From Halichondria panicea (lineage: Eukaryota > Porifera > Demospongiae > Suberitida > Halichondriidae): a stretch of DNA of 64,000 nucleotides. The DNA lies in assembly GCF_963675165.1 (NCBI RefSeq), contig NC_087382.1, forward strand, positions 4,503,963-4,567,962. Reading direction: 5' to 3'. Below, one piece after another: positions 17,885 to 29,962 of this stretch. The first letter of the stretch is position 1. Every line of letters begins with the position of its first letter. The translations under genes were made by a program, and so were the position numbers. The notes under the pieces were generated by a model. That model saw nothing but the letters and a program-made list of their open reading frames with translations. It was not told the DNA's origin and did not search any database.

Positions 17885-20800
17885 ATGGAGAAGAACCCAG
17901 TGTTTGAAAACAATAGTTACGACACTAAATCCTCACTATCTGACAGCAGGACTGATGTCCTACAACCTGCATGGTCTAAGCAAACCACAAGACGTAAGAC
18001 TTCTTGTCGGACATGTGTATCTGCAACCTTTGCAGTAGTGGCTGTGCTTGCTCTACTCATTCTTGCTGGAGTGGTAGTCACAATGATTGTGCAACCACAA
18101 TATTCCAACACCGAGTCTAACGCTTTGTTGAAACAAGAGATGGAAAGTTTGAAAGAATTTATGACACAACAAGTGAATGTAAACAAGGAACAAACAAAGT
18201 TTAATCAAATGCAACAACGTGAGATTGAATCTCTGAAGCATAATCTTCAGCGTTCAAATAAAAGCAATATCGAGCTACGAATACAGTTTGCCTCTGAGAT
18301 AGATACTTTAAGCAAAAATGTTACTGCTGGAATTGCGACTGTCCAGTTACAACAAAGCCAGAGTGTGATCCATTGCATGGAAAAAACGAATGAAACATAC
18401 TACAGAATTGAAAATTTGACGGAGGTCATCCAGCACTCGCTAGTTAAGTTAACTAGAAAGCAAGAGGAGGATATTTCAAGCCTCGAGAAATCTTCAAATG
18501 AGAGTGTTGAAAATCTACACATTCAACTTCATTTTTTTAATCATTCCTTCACCACTGATATTGAGGGTGTCTGGAGAAGGCTAAACCAGAATGCACTCGA
18601 CTGCCTAGGAGAGACTAACGAAACACAGAACGAGGTGGAGGCAATCAATAATCGAATTAATCATCTCGTTTTGAATTTTACATCAGATGTTGTGTTAATC
18701 CGGACTCTACTCAGTAATATACAAAATTCTTCTGGCTCACAAGGTAAGCAATCTAAAATCAGCTCTTAAAAGTTTTACTGTTGATAATCAATTGCAATGC
18801 AATATAACACATGCAGAATCTGATGGACCGCTAACTTGTGAAGTACTTTCCTCACCCACCAATGGAGGATTCAGTATAGAGGCAGGACCAAACTCACTGA
18901 GTGGTGGATTGGGCTCAGTGGCTACCTACACATGTGACCCAGGCTATGCTCTTGAAGGACAAGGGACCAGGACTTGTGAGGACACTAACGGAGGGACGGT
19001 CACTATGGGAACATGGAGTGGAGCGCAACCATCTTGTAACGGTATACGTTTGATATATATGAGACATACTGATTAATGCTTTTTGAAGCTGCATGGGAAA
19101 TTATACAAATTAAACTGGTATCAGTTCGCATGCCCTTCCTTCACAGACAATTATCTTTTTCTTTATGCATGTACTAGAAATTTTTTGCTTGGAGCCTCCC
19201 ACACCAGTGAATGGAGATGCGGTATTGAGTAGTCAAGAGATGAGTGTGGGCACCATGGCTACCTACTCCTGTGACTCTGGGTACGTTCTTGTTGGCCAGG
19301 TAACCAGGACTTGTGAAGATGTTAGAGGAGAGATAATTGGAACTTGGAGTGGAACTACGCCAGCATGTGAAGGTACACACAATAAACAGTGAATAGCTGG
19401 AGTATTGTAAACAAAACTCATTGCCTGTGATTGTATTAACTTCTCACTTAGTTTTTTTGCTTACTTTCCAATCATGCTTACATACCATTGCATAGTGATT
19501 ATTAGATGCCAGCAGTTGACTCATCCAAGTAACGGAGAAGTCAGTGTTTCTACTGGCACACACGGAGTGAACCTCGGTGTGGGAGCTGTAGCTACCTACT
19601 CCTGCAGCAATGGCTATGGACTAGTGGGACAAGCTACCAGGACTTGTGTTAGTGATGGAGGGAGCTCAGGAATATGGAGTGGGAGTGCACCAACGTGTGA
19701 AGGTTTGTATAAGTGAATGTAGAAAGAATAATACAAGAAGACCCCAATAATGGAGTCTGAATGTGTCGGCATGCATTTCGACTGTGTGCATATGTAAATT
19801 ATTATGAGCTATAACAATAGTCATTTTTAATTTCTAAGGTGACCATCATGCATGCTACATGTTCTGAAAGCTTGGTCTAACATCACCCTCTCTTTAGTTA
19901 TTCATAAGCATCACTGCAAGGAATTCGAAAATAATAACTGAAATATGTAAACAACTACTATTTGTTTTAAAATAATATTGCTTGTTTACACAATTATTCA
20001 CAGAGGTGATAACATGTCTGTCACTTGCACCTCCGGTCAATGGAGTTCTCACATTCACTCCTGGTGCTGACAACAGTAACATTGGACTGGGATCAGTAGC
20101 CACTTATTCCTGTAACCTCGGCTATGTGCTAGTGGGACAATTTACAAGAGTGTGTCTAACTGCAAATGGTGGAGCTTGGAGTGGAAATCAACCAGCATGT
20201 GAAGGTAGACAATATTGTTCTTTAAAAAGTCCATACATGTAGCTAGATGCAATGATCATAAGGATTGTGCAGTGTAATGTATGTCGTATTTAGTTAAGTA
20301 TCGTGCAGTAGCGTATTAATTATTTAGGACTGTCTGATTATACAGGTGCGGTCTACTGTCCATCACTAACGGCCCCAGGCAATGGTAGTGTGACTATCAT
20401 CTCTGGTGTCAACCTTCTCAGTGTTGGGTCAGTGGCTACCTACTCATGTGACCCAGGCAATGTCCTCCTGGGACCCCCCACCAGGACTTGTGAGGACCCA
20501 GACTCTGACTTAGTGGGAACATGGACTGGAACAAAGCGAGAATGTCAAGGTTAAGCTATGAAAATACCCTGTTTTGTAAAAATTACCTGATCTAAATACG
20601 CAAAACGTTGGGTAAATACCTCGGAGTGTAATATGAATTATGGTACTTTCTATCTCTATACATGAAATGGCAAAATTGCACTTGTATTTCCTAAAACCAT
20701 TGGTTTACCTATCTATTTTTCTCATGCTTTGGTTTCTCTTACATAATTGATTTCCTTCTCTCAGTGATTCTCTGTCCTGACATCACGGCCCCTGTTAATG

Positions 20801-22683
20801 GGACCCTCGTCATTTCCACCCCCTCACCAACCCAACCCCTTGGTGTGGGCACCACTGCCACCTACTCGTGTGATCCTGGCTATGTTCTGGTTGGTGATCT
20901 CACTAGGACTTGTGAAAACTCGGAAATTGGAAGTGTCGGAACTTGGAGTGGCTCAGAAGTGGATCCTACATGTGAGTCCACTGCAGATATATATATATAT
21001 ATACTGGTACAAGAGTAGATAAGAGTAAGAGTGTTGAACTGCTACAGCATTTGCCTCGTCCTATGTCATCACTTGATAGTAATCAGTACTAATTGTTATG
21101 TTAGCGACACTTCCCAGAAACCGCACATGCTGTGATTGCGCAGTTCAGTGCTACAAATCACAGACCACAGTTTACTTAACAGCACTCATTAATTGAATAG
21201 TGACGACAGTGATGACGCATGTTAAGGCAAATGCGGTTCCACGATTACTACAGCAGTTCAACACTCCTACTCTTGACTGGTACTATAGTCCCCACCTTTA
21301 CATACACTGTTGTAGTCGAATTAATTGAAATCTGTTTCCGTAACTCTGCTTTCAATTAATCTCCCGGCTCACTCATGATTGTATGCTCATGGGCATCAGT
21401 CTGTATAGGCAGATTGAATTCTATAGTGGGATGATTTTGATTTTGTTTACTAAACTGCAGGTTTTATACCGAACAGGGCTCTAGTGGACTGTGAGGATAC
21501 AAGCTGTCGATATGAACAGCTGGTGTGTCCCGATCGAGACAACTGTACAATACACTGCAATGACATGGAACCATACGCTTGTTTCAGGACTGGTGTTGTG
21601 TGTCCGAGTGTATTGGGAGATTGCAATCTCAATTGTGACGATTCTTACGCCTGCATACAAGCTAACACCACATGCCTTCAAGGGAACTGTAACGTAAACT
21701 GTCCGAATGATTACTCTTGTCAGAATTCAGTCATGCAATGCTCAGGTGACAGCTGTCTCCTATCCTGTGAGGGCAGGGAATCTTGCTCGTATTCAACTAT
21801 CGAATCCTCAGGGGAAAACTACCTACTCAACTGCGTAGGACAAAATTCATGTTCTTATTTGGACTCTGAATGTTCTGGTGAAAGTTGCCGTACTAATTGC
21901 TATGAGGATTATTCATGCTCACACTCAACCTTAGACTGCTCCAATGGAAACTGCAGCTTACACTGCACTGATAGGTACGCTTGTCAATATGCAACAATGA
22001 GGTGCTTAGCGAATGCTTTTTGTAATGTGAATTGCCTCAATGGAAACCGAGCATGCCAATGGTCAGATTTTGTGTGTGAACAAGGTAGTACCTGTGTCTT
22101 TAACTTCGATGGAGAGTTCACTGGTGACACTATTGGCTGGTATACAGATATCACATGTGAAGAGAACAGTACCTGCAGCATCAGGTGCACTGGACTGAGT
22201 AATAATGCTCAGCAACAATGTTATCGTGCTGATATCATCTGTCCCACGAGTAATGGGGAGTGTACTGTCGAGTGCAGTGGCTATCTTTCCTGTCGATATT
22301 CACGCATTACATGTGGACCAAACAATGCCGTGAACTGCACTGGTCTTTCATCATGTCAACAAGCTAACTTTTATTGTCCAGCTAGCAACAATTGCACTAT
22401 CAACTGTAATGCACAGAACTCGTGTCAATCCTCTACCATCACTTGCTCAGCCAACAACAACTGCACTATCAACTGTGACGGCCAGTATTCCTGTAACAAT
22501 GCTCGAGTGACCTGTCCCACTGGAGACCACAGCTGCAACATACGCTGCACTGACCCACTGTCCTGTCAAGGCTTGAGTATCACCAACACACACAATGTCA
22601 ACCTGCTCTGTTGTGGTGGTCCCACTGCTTGTGCAGGAACGAGTGTGGTACCCACCTCCATCGATTGCCCCTATATTAATTAA
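17885..22683 (+). CDS. type II membrane protein: coiled coil, six Sushi domains, Cys-rich repeats (paralog 1)
   Basis: Eight exons: 17885-18743, 18817-19041, 19178-19372, 19496-19702, 20004-20204, 20346-20549, 20765-20971, 21461-22683. All introns are phase 1 and the joined frame is 1106 codons plus stop. The start at 17885 (MEKNPV) is the one conserved in paralog 2. There is no signal peptide; a membrane segment at about 48-69 follows a basic cytoplasmic head (type II). Residues 75-285 are heptad-like with many N-glycosylation sites. Each of exons 2-7 encodes one Sushi/CCP domain (C..P.NG, YSCxxGYxLxG, RTC, GxWSG, PxC). The last exon encodes about 405 residues of short Cys repeats (NNCTINCxxxxSC pattern) that I do not recognise. 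An ATTAAA signal lies at 22710. A surface lectin-like or complement-like recognition role is inferred. Confidence 0.88.
21006..21283. mobile_element. inverted-repeat insertion in intron 7 of Sushi paralog 1
   Basis: Left arm GGTACAAGAGTAG... AGTGTTGAACTGCT pairs with right arm AGCAGTTCAACACT... CTACTCTTGACTGGTAC, and the inner GCATTTGCCT pairs with AGGCAAATGC. The equivalent intron of paralog 2 (34472-34648) lacks it, so it was inserted after the gene duplication or lost from paralog 2. Confidence 0.7.
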
Positions 22684-23151
22684 CTATTGATTGCTGAAGA
22701 ACGTTGACTATTAAATTGTGGACAGATAGTGTTCATAATTATAGTATTAGAACAAAATTCGATATGTAAGACGACAATTTTTATAAGCTGATTGACTGCA
22801 TGTTAATTTACAAAGTTTAAATGGGGGGCGTACTTTAACATCTTTCAACAGCCATAACATTAATATACCGTCAATCTAATGTCAACATTTAATTTCTGAA
22901 AGCTTGGAAAATACCTTTTCACCGAAGCCACAACTTATCATGGTTTAGCCTTGACCATGAATGCTATTATATATACATGGGTATAGAGGCAGTAGCTATA
23001 ATACATGGCAATATACAACAAAAATGTCTTCCGGGAAATTAGTTCACTACTAAATCTATCAGTTTCAGTATCCTGTTTACATGTACAGGTCTAACTGTTA
23101 CTTAGTTATGTAAAGTATCTGCAGAAGTAGTTTGCATTTTGTATTGTATTA
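22684..23151. other. convergent 3' spacer between Sushi paralog 1 and the Calx-beta gene
   Basis: 3' flank of the Sushi gene, sharing AGAACAAAATTCGATATG with the 3' flank of paralog 2 (near 36050), and the 3' end of the opposite-strand gene. No further gene is seen. Confidence 0.5.
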
Positions 23152-26100
23152 CTAATAATAATTACTTTCATCCGCAGACACAGGTCCATAAGCCTCACAC
23201 GGGGTTACTTCAAACTTCACCTCTGACACTTTTTTCTTTGTTGTAGGAGGATTTCCAGTGTTACTCTTCAACTGTACCGCAGGAATGTAATCATAGTCAT
23301 GATTAGGGAGTTCGTTTAGACCAATATCCGACTGCCTGCATATATACATTTAAAAGCATAGAAGTGTTGTACAGCCTCATCATCACCAGGCCAATTTTTT
23401 TCTACTAGAACGCTATATATGGACCTAGCTGTAGCGTTCCACTGGAGAAAAATTAACACGGTGACGAGGTATACAGATCTATACACATTAAGGTAAACTC
23501 ACATTTCAGATGAATTATTGTTGATACTTGGTTCTTTAGATTTGTATCTCCTCCAATACCTCACAATAACCACCAAAACAACACTAAAAAGTATTGCGGC
23601 GACTAATATAATAGTCAGCGATCCAATCACACCACCAAGTACTGCACCAACACTCAATGATGGAGTATCTAGAGCTGCAATAATAAAAAATAATGTCCTG
23701 CTACAATGCAGGCATGAGAAATGTATACGTGCAAATGTACATAGTGCAACATTTACCGTACACCTAATTTCCTCAAAACTTCAGGACATGTGTATAATTA
23801 TATACATTGACTGTAAAAAAAGTGAACAGGAAATTTTGCACTATCCTGTGATCATCCAGGAAATTTCAGGTTTCTGTGAGCTAGAGATCTATACAGGCAT
23901 GTATAATACTTTCAATGGGTTTGCTAATGAGGACACTCGATCCCATGCAGATAGCGCTACCTTGCTTAAAAAATCAACTCACGTGTAACATCCAAGATAT
24001 TCACATGGACAACACTTGGTTGTATATTCACTTGGGTTCTTACTTCATATGACACAAACTCATCAAATAGGAGGAACAAGGAGAAACTTTCATTGCCTTC
24101 CAAAGTTTTGTCAAAGTTTATTGTCACATTAAAACAAGCTCGATGTCTATCACTGCTCAGAGTTTCATAGACGTCTAAGTCTGCTGCTCTGATAGCAACA
24201 AAGTCAGCACCTCCTAAAATATAAGCTATTGTTAATGATGCTCTAATACGACAATGGTATACACAATAAATACCTATTGCTGATCCATCAATTGAAATCA
24301 CCACTAGGTCAAGACTTAAATTGAATTTTTCACTTTCTGGTGTCTTTAAAACTCCGAAGCAAGCTTCAAAAGAGCCAACGTCCTCACTAACAGTGTAGTC
24401 CCCTTCAAATCCAACAAAGAAAGCTGTGAGGAGGAAATGGTTATGCATGTATACATGTATATGAATTCTCACTCACAGTCATAATCAATGATATGTATAT
24501 ATGTGGAGGAATACAGTACGCCAGCAGAGGGGTCAATAAAAGCTGGGTGAAGAGGATTTTCAGAAGGCTGGATGGACGCTTGAAAAGCTTCAGTACCCTC
24601 AGCCACATCATCGGGGAACAATATAAAGGGGAAGTCCAAGCGTTGTTCATTCGGGCCGAACTCCAATATAATTTCATAATCACCAGGGTAACGAACTACA
24701 TAGTCATTGTCAGCATTGACAGTGGATAGGGTGGCTGGTTGTATGTTTGTATTGGGTGTGGCTTGATTCATTTCAATAATGACTACATATCTTTGCTCAG
24801 AGATTTGACCACCTTGCTTCTCTAAGAACACAACACCGCTTATCTCCTCTTCAAATTGAGGCTCCTGGAATGTGTAGCTGGCATTCTGGAAACCAATTTG
24901 TAAGTCTGAAAAAAATAAGAACAATATTATTTTAGACGTGACTGAACTACCTATATAATTATACATTTAATATTTAAATATTAAGGTAATTTGATTGATC
25001 AAATCTCAATAATTATGTACATGTACCTACCATCATTGTCATTTATAATACAGAGGGAACTTCGACGGTTGATACGAATTAAGGCATTGATAGACGAGAG
25101 TAGTGTCAAATCGATCATAAAAACTTCCTCTGGTGCCTCATCTATGTCATCATCGACAATAGGCACTGATGCAGTAACCTCATTCACCTGAGGTCCAGTC
25201 TGGTCAGCTTCAAACCTTACTGTAATTAAATCTGTTGAGAAGTCACGTCGATCTTCAGCTGTTAGGAAATTCATTGCATAATTATATGGGTTATCATGAA
25301 TTTGTTGCTCACTTATTCGAGCACGGTTAGGAGAACGTGTGTTGTTATCAGGTGGTACATTTGGCAATGAAGGTATACCAACTGCTAATGCCTCATCAAT
25401 AGTGTGTGGGGTTAGGAGTAACACAACTGGACTGGCGATACGTATATTCTTGCTCACTTTAGCGTTAATGAACAGCTCATTTTCACTGGATCTGTATTCA
25501 TTATTAGTCAGCTGGAAGACCACAGCTGCATGCACAAGGAAAATTAGTGTGATGTTCCTTATACACGGATAAGCTCACCATCATTATCAATGATGATCAG
25601 GTCAAATCTGTCCTGGACCAATGCAAAGCGAGGAAGGGCTCTCACAGACACACTCAGTCCAAGTTGGGCAGTTTCCACTGGTTCTTGAGCAATTCTGTCC
25701 ACTCGAAACCTGACGAATATCATAGAGTTCAAAGTTGGGCTAATTGTAAACCTTGTAGAGCTGAGTTGAAAGTCCTGCTCCAGATCTGTAGATTTAATCC
25801 CCAAGGGCACAGAAGAGGGTATGCATGCAAGTCAGCATCAATTGTATGTATTCATCAAACTTTATATAGAAATATATTTTGATAGAGCACTTGTTGCATG
25901 CCCTCTTCGTTCTCTTTATACCCTCATGTTGCAGCAAAATACTATAATACCCTCACACTAATATAGCCCAAATGAATAGTATGGCTGTGCACTCACCTGC
26001 AGTGCCACCTTTAGTTATAGTGATGTCTCCTCTGATGATGGTGGAGGTAGTGGGGGGTTTGATGTACCCAATTTCAATAGGATACCTCCGCCCTCCCTCA

Positions 26101-27448
26101 ACAGCTTCAAGCCTCGTTTCCAGAAAACCAAATGCTAAATGTACAATGGTATAGACTAAGATGGTATAAAAACATGTGTTATTTACCACTTGAAAAACAG
26201 GTTCACGGTATAATACTTATACGTAGCTATAGCATAATTGCCTCGGTGCGCATGCGCAAGTTGGGTATACGGTAGTGTGTCTGTGTGTGTGTGTGTGTAG
26301 ACTGCTATAGCTGCATGCTCAAGGATCGTGAAGTACAAGTAAGAGTTTCTATAGGCCTCTAGTCAAGGATTTTAATTCGTATATAGATTTGCAAAATAAT
26401 GCTTCCATATGGTTCTCGAGCTAGTTATGCCTAGTTTTGCTTACTTGGAATGATTTTTCAGAAGAGTGCGTAGATTAACTTGTCCACAGAGTGTTGCTAC
26501 TCTACTTAGTAGTTAGCTCTGCACTAGAATGCGGTGCTTTTTCATTATACAGGTAAGGGAAGAGACATTTGTAGCATTTCTGTGTATATTTATAGGATTC
26601 GTATTTCATTGCCTCTATATATCCAAGTTTGCTAGAGCACACGGAAATGCTGCATGCAAGAGTTTTCAGACATAATCCCAGCTCTACTTGATTTTGCCCT
26701 CGAGCTATTAGGGTTGGCCCAGACTAAAAATGCAGTATAGACCACAAAAACAATTCGGTTGCCAAAAAGTATAGAGGTGGTGGAGGAGCCGCCTATATAT
26801 ACGTCAATCATTCGCCAATCAGGTATATACGTAATTTTCAGCAATTACACATATAAAATTACGTGTGAATCAGATAGCGTAAACTCACTGACACACTTGA
26901 TGCATTCTCCCAGTAGGTTGTAAGAGAGACCGGCCGTGTTGAGACAGCACTCTCTGACTTGAGCAGCAGCTGACCCAGTCGAGGTTAAAGGAATGGTGGC
27001 TCCACTGCACTCATTTCCTGCATAGCAACCGGCGATGGTGGTAGGACCTACATAAGCCAGTAAATTGCAGCAATTGTGAAGCACATGCACACTAAGTGAT
27101 ATAACTTACACATTAGATCCACACAACTTCCATCAATGTTGTATGCAACTCCACCTCCAGCACAGCACTCAGCACGACTCTGAGCTTGCCTGCGACCAAA
27201 ATTATCAGAGCAGTCCGTTGATGTTGAACAAATTCCATTGCCTTCATATACATTAAAAACCCATAATGAATTTGCTGCATATCCATTATAGATCTATAAT
27301 TTTAATACGGGCCTATAATATAAATCTATGTTGAGCAAACTATAGTTATTTATAGCTATAATGCCTATAATTATATATATATATATATACCTTCTGTTTT
27401 TTTTATTAGCAACACTACTGACAGCAGCAGTAGATTTTCAAATTGCAT
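23152..27448 (-). CDS. single-pass receptor with two Cys modules and four Calx-beta-like domains
   Basis: Eleven exons on the minus strand: 27448-27391, 27241-27110, 27047-26889, 26134-25997, 25785-25579, 25525-25031, 24905-24477, 24423-24274, 24213-23983, 23674-23503, 23335-23152. The join gives 784 codons plus stop with consistent phases. Exon 1 encodes a signal peptide (MQFENLLLLSVVLL). Exons 2 and 3 each encode a module with ECC..G..YN..G.C spacing. Exons 4-9 hold four Calx-beta-like units (about residues 117-231, 232-396, 397-539, 540-666), most ending in an IxDxD motif. Exon 10 has the membrane segment (about 673-706). The 75-residue tail is Tyr-rich (HDYDYIPAV, EAYGPV, SNYY), suggesting SH2-type signalling. 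Calx-beta domains also build sponge aggregation-factor cores; this protein is smaller and membrane-bound. It lies antiparallel between the two Sushi paralogs. The 60-base intron 24214-24273 is open and could be retained. Confidence 0.85.
23375..23469. repeat. 95-base inverted-repeat element in the last intron of the Calx-beta gene
   Basis: CCTCATCATCACC..TTTTTTTCTACTAGAACGCTA at the left pairs with TAGCGTTCCACTGGAGAAAAA..CACGGTGACGAGG at the right, with a few mismatches, across a short loop. Confidence 0.65.
26252..26560 (+). repeat. dispersed TG-microsatellite repeat (family A), copy in Calx-beta intron 3
   Basis: Begins ATACGGTAGTGTGTCTG(TG)n, then TTTCTATAGGCCTCTAG, GATTTGCAAAATAATGC, CTCGAGCTAGTTATG and TGCACTAGAATGC in the same order as copies at 31588 and 39574, and 13800-13990 in reverse. 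Diverged but collinear. Confidence 0.65.
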
Positions 27449-28025
27449 CTCGTTCAGTTCCTTATACTTTTGTTCCAGCAATAGTCTCAGTATATTTAGT
27501 TTTTAGCCAGTATATTGAGAAAATTTGCTCTATATACTTGTTGTCTAATTAAGAGTGGGTGTAGCATAATGTTGCCTAAATTAGGTGGTGATGTAAAACC
27601 CATCAGTCTACAAAGCGCATCGATGACACAGTCACTGCTTTGATAAAGCAAAAAGTCTTGTTGTCAAACTAATGTTATGCCTTCAACATTGCGTAGTGCG
27701 TGGAGCGGTTGTCAAGGATTAATGTTCAGTACCATATAAGTATATATACAACTAAAACACATGCTGATTGCAGCCTTTAACACTTGCTATCTCGCTACCT
27801 ACAATTAATAGCTGATTCATGAACTGCATGTGGGTACTGAGATGACAGGATAATTCAGTAATCCACAGAAATTAGTCAGGTACCAATAATCTGGCCCTTA
27901 ATAATCGCAGCTAAAAGAGCATAATTATAATACACAGACAAAGTGAGAAAACTGCACACACCATGCAACAGGTGGAGATGGGACTACCAACTAGCAATGG
28001 GCCAAGTCACTTTCAGTCGGAGTAA

Positions 28026-28185
28026 TTGTGATCACAAGAAAAAATTTACCAATCCTCTAAGGATTGTTCGCAGTATATTATTATATAATAATTATTAATA
28101 TCGGTACTGCATGCATGCTTGTTCTATAATTATATAGGTAGATCCTATATTAACGGGATTGGTAAATTTTTTCTTGTGATCACAA
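28026..28185. mobile_element. 160-base MITE-like inverted repeat
   Basis: TTGTGATCACAAGAAAAAAT..CCAATCC at 28026-28055 is the exact reverse complement of 28156-28185. AGTAATT occurs just outside both ends (28021-28027 and near 28192), a possible imprecise target duplication. Confidence 0.75.
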
Positions 28186-29242
28186 GCGTGAAGTAATTAG
28201 TGATGTGCATAGTAAATATATCTTCAGTAAGGATACACATGCAGTGGATATACCACATTGACAGACATGTTTACCCAAATGCAAATTTTTAAATCGAATC
28301 ATTCACATAAGTTATAACTTTAGTTATCTCGCTAATTATCGTACTGACGTGTTTATTTATTACTACTTCTGTCACCGTACTATTTCGTGAATCATTGGTT
28401 CCTTTGTTACTCGTAAGCTCTATGCTACAAAACAAATTTCTATGATTGTGCTCTATTTTTTGCTCGAAGTATTAGTGACTCTTGCTGTGAACCTTGTAGC
28501 TGTCAACTGCATGGTCGAGTGAGGATAGATCTAGTGCATTTTGAACATAATACCAGGTACTTGTCGCTTTTTGGATACTGTATGTTGTATGGCAGTGCTA
28601 TATATGTCCGAAGGTAAAGGCTATTTTTCAATGTGGGTGCCTGCGTGTTAGAGCTGTATCTAGATTTGACACTGATTTCGACTGCATTTGGAATCGGTCA
28701 CTCTAAATTATCATCATGTACTCCTTTTTCTAAGTGCAATGATGTTAATGCTGTTCTCGTGTGACGAGTCATCATAGCCGACTTGCACAGGAATTGGATC
28801 TTGTGGTTCTACTATCAAATATACAGCTTGTATCCTGGTTTCACTGCCATAGAATGATGTAGATCGTGCTGGCAGGAGTTAATCTTAGCACATAAACTAT
28901 TTCACCAAGTCCGAGCATCGTTGTTGTCGATAGTTTGTGGCAATTAATAGGTTTACTGATTACACAATATTGATCCTCCTTGTATAACATTGGTAATTCT
29001 TACAATACCTTTCATGACCTGCATGAGTAATAAGTGAAAAAACATAAGGTGAAACATGTAAAACTGAATGTTCATCGCAGAAGTTTAGGTCCACAACGGG
29101 AGCGCAGGATTCTCTGATACATTATGGCTGTATGAGTTGTAAGAGAGAGAAGGTGATTCGGCTCAGTGTTCTGCTGTAGCTTTCATTAGATTTAGTTGCC
29201 AAATTTGAGGCTAGACTTTTGTAGAACACCGTTGGCCTGGTT

Positions 29243-29315
29243 GGCCACCATGGCACCTGTACATCACCAATGCATGGTGGCCACCATGGCATCTGTATAC
29301 ATCACCAATGCATGG
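29243..29315 (+). repeat. two-copy tandem repeat of about 36 bases
   Basis: GGCCACCATGGCA.CTGTA..CATCACCAATGCATGG is present twice (29243-29278 and 29279-29315), differing by a substitution and a TA insertion. Confidence 0.8.
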
Positions 29316-29962
29316 AGTGAATGAGGTGCATGTGTTCGATAGCTTTGACACGTTGTTTATATTGTCTTTTCTTCTCAAGTTCATGTTTCCTGTAACAGTT
29401 GGTGTGTTGGTCTAGTCTGGCACTGTCTTGGACGTTCAATGACAATCCGGTTAGTTCTTCACCATCTACAGGTTTGGCTCTATACAGACATCACTAGCAC
29501 TGCACATTTCATGATCAGTGAGTAGGTTGGCTGTAAGGTCTCTTATTTTATTGTACCTGTTGAGAAAACGTTACTAGAAGCCTATAGAACAGAGAAACTG
29601 TTGCTAACATGTGTGCTGCTCTGTGCTTAGCCTCCTTGGCATGCATGCATTTTAAATCTGTCTGGTCTCGAGGCTACTCTGTGCTTTGCTGCACATGCGC
29701 AATCAAGGCATAACAATAGATTATTACGTCATTATTGTTGCACAATAAAATTGAGCCCTTCCCACTTTTTGGACAGATCTTGTGTAAAGCTGTTTCTGTA
29801 ACGTAAGTGATTGCATATCTTTACTGGAGCTTGTTGCCTTTTGACTCTCTATGGTGGCACTCGTGGCTGTGTCACAAGTATTACTTAGTAACCCAAACCA
29901 CCAGAGGTGACTAGAGCAGTTTTCTTGCTGGACAAGGGATAGTGGACAGTTAGCATCACACA

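Larger units (their letters stand above)
27449..29962. other. divergent intergenic region between the Calx-beta gene and Sushi paralog 2
   Basis: About 2.5 kb separating two divergently transcribed genes. It contains an inverted-repeat element (28026-28185) and a short tandem repeat (29243-29315). Short open frames here show no domains. I see no additional gene, although an upstream non-coding exon of either neighbour could lie here. Confidence 0.5.

Noticed and set aside
17479-17913. 144-codon minus-strand open frame upstream of Sushi paralog 1
   Set aside because: Crosses the hAT-like MITE and the start of the real gene; no recognisable domain.
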